Positions 60,014-64,000 of a DNA stretch of 64,000 bases are shown here, one piece after another. The number at the start of each line of letters is the position of its first letter. Position 1 is the stretch's first letter. The notes beneath the pieces were generated by a model. The model had not been told where the DNA came from and did no database searches. It saw only the letters and a program-made list of their open reading frames with translations. Source of the DNA: Eucalyptus grandis (taxonomy: Eukaryota; Streptophyta; Magnoliopsida; Myrtales; Myrtaceae); the NCBI RefSeq assembly GCF_016545825.1, contig NC_052614.1, forward strand, positions 3,758,630-3,822,629, read 5' to 3'. Made by a program: the position numbers and the translations under genes.

Positions 60014-63000
60014 TACCTTTCGCTTTTCTGCAAAGCGTTTCGCAAAGAACCATTAACCATGTACTCCGTTACTGTTGCCACAGAACCTCCAGGACCATCA
60101 AGCACAACACCATAAAAGGCCACCACATTTGGATGATGCAAGTCAGCAAGGTTGATTGCCTCATTCCAGAAATCATATCTCTGTCTCAGCATAGCAACAG
60201 TCCCAAGGATTCAGAAAGAATACTATTAAATATCAAAAACAACAAAAAGCAAGAAGATCCATACCATTCGCTCTTGCTCTGAGGGCTTCCCAGCAAAGCA
60301 CCTATCATTGATTCTTTTGATGGCTACATCAGTACCCCTCCATTTTCCATGATAAACAGTCCCATAGGTGCCAGAACCTAATTCTCGCAACTCTTCAAGA
60401 TCACTGTTCTTAATTATCTGCAGAATGGAAATCCAAGCAAATCAAGAGCTGAGTCCCAGGAAAATCGAACATGTATCATAGTGAAGCAAATCTCTCACTT
60501 GCAAGCGACCAATGCCATCTGATACTGGAAACCCGAAATTCATCCTCTCTGCCACTGTAGAATTAGCATCCTGCATGAAAATGTCAGACGTACATGATCA
60601 TCAAAATGAATGAACTCGAAGGACAAAGCAACCTCGTGTGTACAAACACTTTATGAACACAAAAGAGCTCAATCACCTCAGTGTCAGCTTCTTGCTGCAC
60701 ATCTTTATCCTGGTATGCTTCATCAGTGGACTCATTTCCTTCATACACTGTTAAATCAGGATTAGAAGGAAGAGCTGACTGAAGAACAGAAGCAGCTACA
60801 CCCTCAGCAACATTCTGAAGATCTTGCTTGATGAGATCCTCTGCTGAACCTTCAGAAGAGAAATTAAACAACTATAAAAAAATATAAGGGGGGAGAAAAC
60901 AGAAAACTAACTTTAGAAACATAGAAAATCCTATAAAGAATAACCTTTGGAAGATGGAAAATGCTCCGAATTGACGTAGTTTGTGAGATTATTGAATGGT
61001 TGCTGGACTCCATCCTCCAACTGTACTTCTGCATTCAAGTCCCCAACCTTTGCAGAATGGTTATCCAAGAATTGATCCTTAGCTCCAGGGCCTTCTTTTC
61101 TTAGTGCAATTTTGGTAGGTTTTGGAGGAGGAAAATGAGTATCATAATTAAAATTCCAGGGATCCTGGTTTAAGAAAAGTGACTTTGAAGGATCCTGGAT
61201 ATCATCAGTTCGACCATTTGAGTTTATAGTTCCAATATTACCAGAAACATTCATCGGCTGGAAAATAGAAGCATCGTTGTTCCATGGAGCACTAGAAGAA
61301 ATCCCCTCAGTCACAGAGGCCAAGCCAACCCCAGAGAACACAGGGTTGCCATGATAGACACCTTCAGGTTCTGCTTGGACGACTATCCTGGATTGTGAAT
61401 TTGATCTTGGGATACCAACATTAGGTGGTTGAGACATGTTTTGGAATTCCACCAACCGAATATCACACAAATAAGGAACTTCAGGTGCCGAAAGGGCAGA
61501 GGTCTCAGAAATTGTGGCTTGAGTAGTCTGAGGAAATATATAGGAAGTATCGGGGAAAATGTCCCCTTTCAGATTTTGCTGTACCTTTTGCTTCAATATT
61601 TCTGCCTTTCTTTGTTCTTCACTTGGCAACCTACCGTGCTCAATGGGCAGCAACTCAGGGGAGCTCATCAGTAGATTTTCCATTCTCTTATCAATGGGCT
61701 TTACAGGATCCATGGAAACAGAATAGTCCAGATTATCTACTCTAGATTCAACACCAGGAAATCGAGAATATTCTTTTGAAAATTCATGAACCTGGTGTTC
61801 GGATGACTGAGCAGGTTTGCCACCTACTGGACAGGAATCGGCAGTAACTGGCTTGCTAGCCATGGCCTCCAATTTAGGCTGGGCTTGAGCTGGCATAAAA
61901 TGCTGCTGGACAACTATTTCAGGAGAAGACTCTGGAACAACAACAAAGCCCTGCTTCCTAGAATCAGGATAGTCCACTCTTGGAAAAGCAGCACTCTGGT
62001 TTTCATGTCTTGCCTGCAAATCTTCATGAAGCTTTTCCTTATGAGCAGAAACTTTAGGTTGAGTGCCATTTGCTGGATCAATGAGACCATCCCCTGGGGT
62101 TCCAGTTATCTTGACCCTGTTCATTGGACGAGATTGTGCATTGTCTTCCAGGCGGAGACTATGGTAAATTGAGCTTGAAACCGGTAAATGAGCAGTAGCA
62201 CCGTCTCTTTGGTCGTGCACCATGCTATCAGAATGTGCATGAGGCAATGCTTTTTGACACATAACGCATTCATCTAACCTCTGAACATTCTCAGCCTGCT
62301 GATGAGTTGTAGATCCATCAGAGAAAACTGCCTGTCCTGGGGTAAAAGCTTGATGCCAACCATAAGCACCACTAACCATCGCAGGAGGAGCCTGGACTTG
62401 ATATGCGTTGTGATTTTGCTCAACAGGAAGGAGAACCAACCTCTGTCCAGATGTTCCGTCATGCCCCAACTGAGTTTGTTGAGGATGAAGTAATGGCTGA
62501 ACTAAAGCTGGCCTCAAACCCACTTGCGAAGATGCTGGCATCATTGTCATATGTATAGGAGATATGAACTGATGTGAATTACCACTGGCAGTACTCTCAG
62601 AGAACTGTTGTTGGGTATACACAGGCCCAGAGGTTCCCAACAAATGAGGATTTGGAAAACCCATCAGAGGAGGCAGAGGAACATAATCGGTTTGGTTGAC
62701 ATTCTCCTTGCGCTGGTCCACATAACCCTGTGTGTAAGGTGAAGCTGATGGAATTCCTCCGGCTGCTTGCTGCATATCATAAGCCAAAGGTCTATGTGGC
62801 ATGGATTTTTCTAGCTCAACCTCTGGTTGTAGAGATGATGCTTGGAGAGGGCCAGACTTGACTACTGGAATGCTGACAGTTGCAGAAGAATCATCAGCAT
62901 AAGTCGTAGGGTTTTGATCAACAAAAAACAATTTTGAAGTATCACTAGAGGAGGCTAAATTCCCTCCAGGAGATAATGTGCTAGTCGATGGTGGCCCACT

Positions 63001-64000
63001 TAAATCTGCTTGGATAGGAACTGCACTATCAACAGCTTCATTACCACTAAAATCAGAATTTTGCGTGGATGTTGCACTTGTTATACTCTCTTTCCTGGTA
63101 ATGCCACTGCCCATACCATCCATCATACCATTGACTGCTTCAACATATCTCTGCCCACTACTGTGCAAGTCCCCAAACTGAATCATTCCTGAAGAATCAG
63201 ACTCAGAAGCAGAGAAAAGAAAAACTCGTATCTTAGCTGAACCATCTGAAGACCTCTGGACCAACTTCTCATACTCTTCCATCATATTATCAAGATCATC
63301 AGGGCATGAAACTGAAACTAGAGCATCAAGATCCTCATCAGGGAGCTGGTACTTAACAACAACTGGCTGCCCATAAGTATCCATCATCTTCTGCATTAAC
63401 TCATTAAAGCTCACATCTCTCCTAACGCTAATGATTCTTGTTTGGCCTCCAACATATCTCAACATACCATCACTTGGTCTAGGTAAGATTTTACCCCCAA
63501 AACTACACAAGAACTTAACTTTCTTTCCTGACACTGAATCTTCACCCCCTTCTTCGCTGGGCTGACCAACCCCACTTCCACTACCTCGGTTGCTCGAATG
63601 GGACCTCCGGCCAATTCTCGAATCATTACTACCCTGCTCTTCCACATTCCCACTGTCCCTACCAACCAAATTCCCACCAGAACCACTCCGATTCACAATT
63701 TGACCTCCAACCTGATCCACTGCATTGCTGACGATCCTATTCCCTACATAAGGGCCTTGACCAAACCCTGGCACTGCCTCATTACCATTCTGATCAACGG
63801 CATTTCCTCCTACTGGACTCACTAAACCAGGGTTATACCCGAACCCCAGAGCTGGATTTACACTCATATGTCCATAAGGAACTGGTGCACGAGGATACCA
63901 TGTGGCGACACCAGGCGCACCGTTCGAGTATGCCAAACCTCCGTATCCGACGTCCGGAACTGCTGCTGGATAGAAGAATGGTATCGACTGCGGGCTACCC
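58059..64000 (-). CDS. RAF-like MAPKKK (group B4) with PB1 domain, N-terminus beyond the window
   Basis: A cytosolic Ser/Thr(/Tyr)-type protein kinase of the plant RAF group. Model: complement(58059..58240, 58306..58393, 58526..58648, 59608..59755, 60017..60180, 60265..60417, 60499..60570, 60677..60849, 60945..>64000), borders GT/AG, phases consistent. The frame is open to the edge, so the start codon lies beyond 64000. PB1 begins [19 protein letters not shown] and carries the acidic pattern [12 protein letters not shown] long Gln/Ser/Pro-rich linker follows. Kinase domain: [15 protein letters not shown] loop, VAIK lysine, catalytic [14 protein letters not shown] in place of [12 protein letters not shown], ending [16 protein letters not shown]4 RAFs act upstream of SnRK2 kinases in osmotic and abscisic-acid signalling; that role here is by family. 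The DLG variant is shared with a subset of B4 members. The acceptor at 60849 could alternatively be 60843, removing two residues. Confidence 0.9.
58649..59607 (-). other. Kinase gene intron of 959 bp
   Basis: It lies between the exon ending RDPHRPICK and the one starting VGDLGLSK. No embedded gene or repeat is recognised. Confidence 0.8.
59919..60010. repeat. Compound (CA)n-(GA)n microsatellite beside a splice donor
   Basis: CA/CG-CA units at 59919-59953 pass into a long (GA)n run to 60010. It lies in the intron between the kinase exons 59608-59755 and 60017-60180, starting a few bases from the donor GTATGA (60016-60011). Confidence 0.92.

Overview
The window is nuclear DNA from a dicot plant. 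It carries intron-containing plant genes, a TIR-NBS-LRR (TNL) immune receptor (a class absent from grasses), a class II KNOX homeobox gene, a PB1-containing RAF-like MAPKKK, and many plant-type transposable elements and dinucleotide repeats. A woody, Myrtales/Eucalyptus-like source is my guess from general look only.

Layout. (1) 1-20.2 kb is a decayed TNL cluster, all on the minus strand. One apparently complete TNL (6960-11989) is flanked by a TIR-domain relic (5425-5673), a broken second copy (16045-17273) and three copies of the TNL upstream region (about 113-3640, 13077-13855, 17281-20200). Those copies act as empty-site references and expose several insertions: a 1.08 kb element just upstream of the TNL start codon (11999-13076), a fragment of a TM9SF (nonaspanin) gene interrupted by another element (13971-15470), a 257 bp insertion (19592-19848) and a 1.16 kb insertion (2219-3377).

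(2) 20.9-41.7 kb is a tandem array of small genes on the plus strand, coding 77-93 residue Cys/His-containing proteins that share the core ERRPYHRNCGCALHK. Five copies are intact (21337, 25860, 30175, 33874, 38906), two are truncated (28824, 33251), and at least four gene-less promoter relics lie between and after them. The copies share an ordered promoter: CCAAG-type pentamers, a CT tract, a TTAGTTAACTAAC-like block, a TCTAGRGAACTCC block and a TATA box 97-131 bp before the ATG. At least one two-gene module (30.2-33.4 kb against 33.9-39.1 kb) was duplicated as a unit. This family, which I cannot name, is the best candidate for an undescribed system.

(3) 39.2-51.1 kb is gene-poor and repeat-rich: MITEs, a SINE with target-site duplications, tandem duplications, and an ATGC microsatellite next to a GC-rich island.

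(4) 51.1-64 kb holds three ordinary genes: a KNAT3/4/5-type KNOX gene (plus strand, five exons), a single-exon small basic plant protein of unknown function (minus), and the kinase-to-PB1 part of a B4-type RAF-like MAPKKK (minus, nine exons visible, N-terminus cut by the window edge).

The first two regions evolve by tandem duplication, unequal exchange and transposon insertion; the last is conserved single-copy developmental and signalling sequence.
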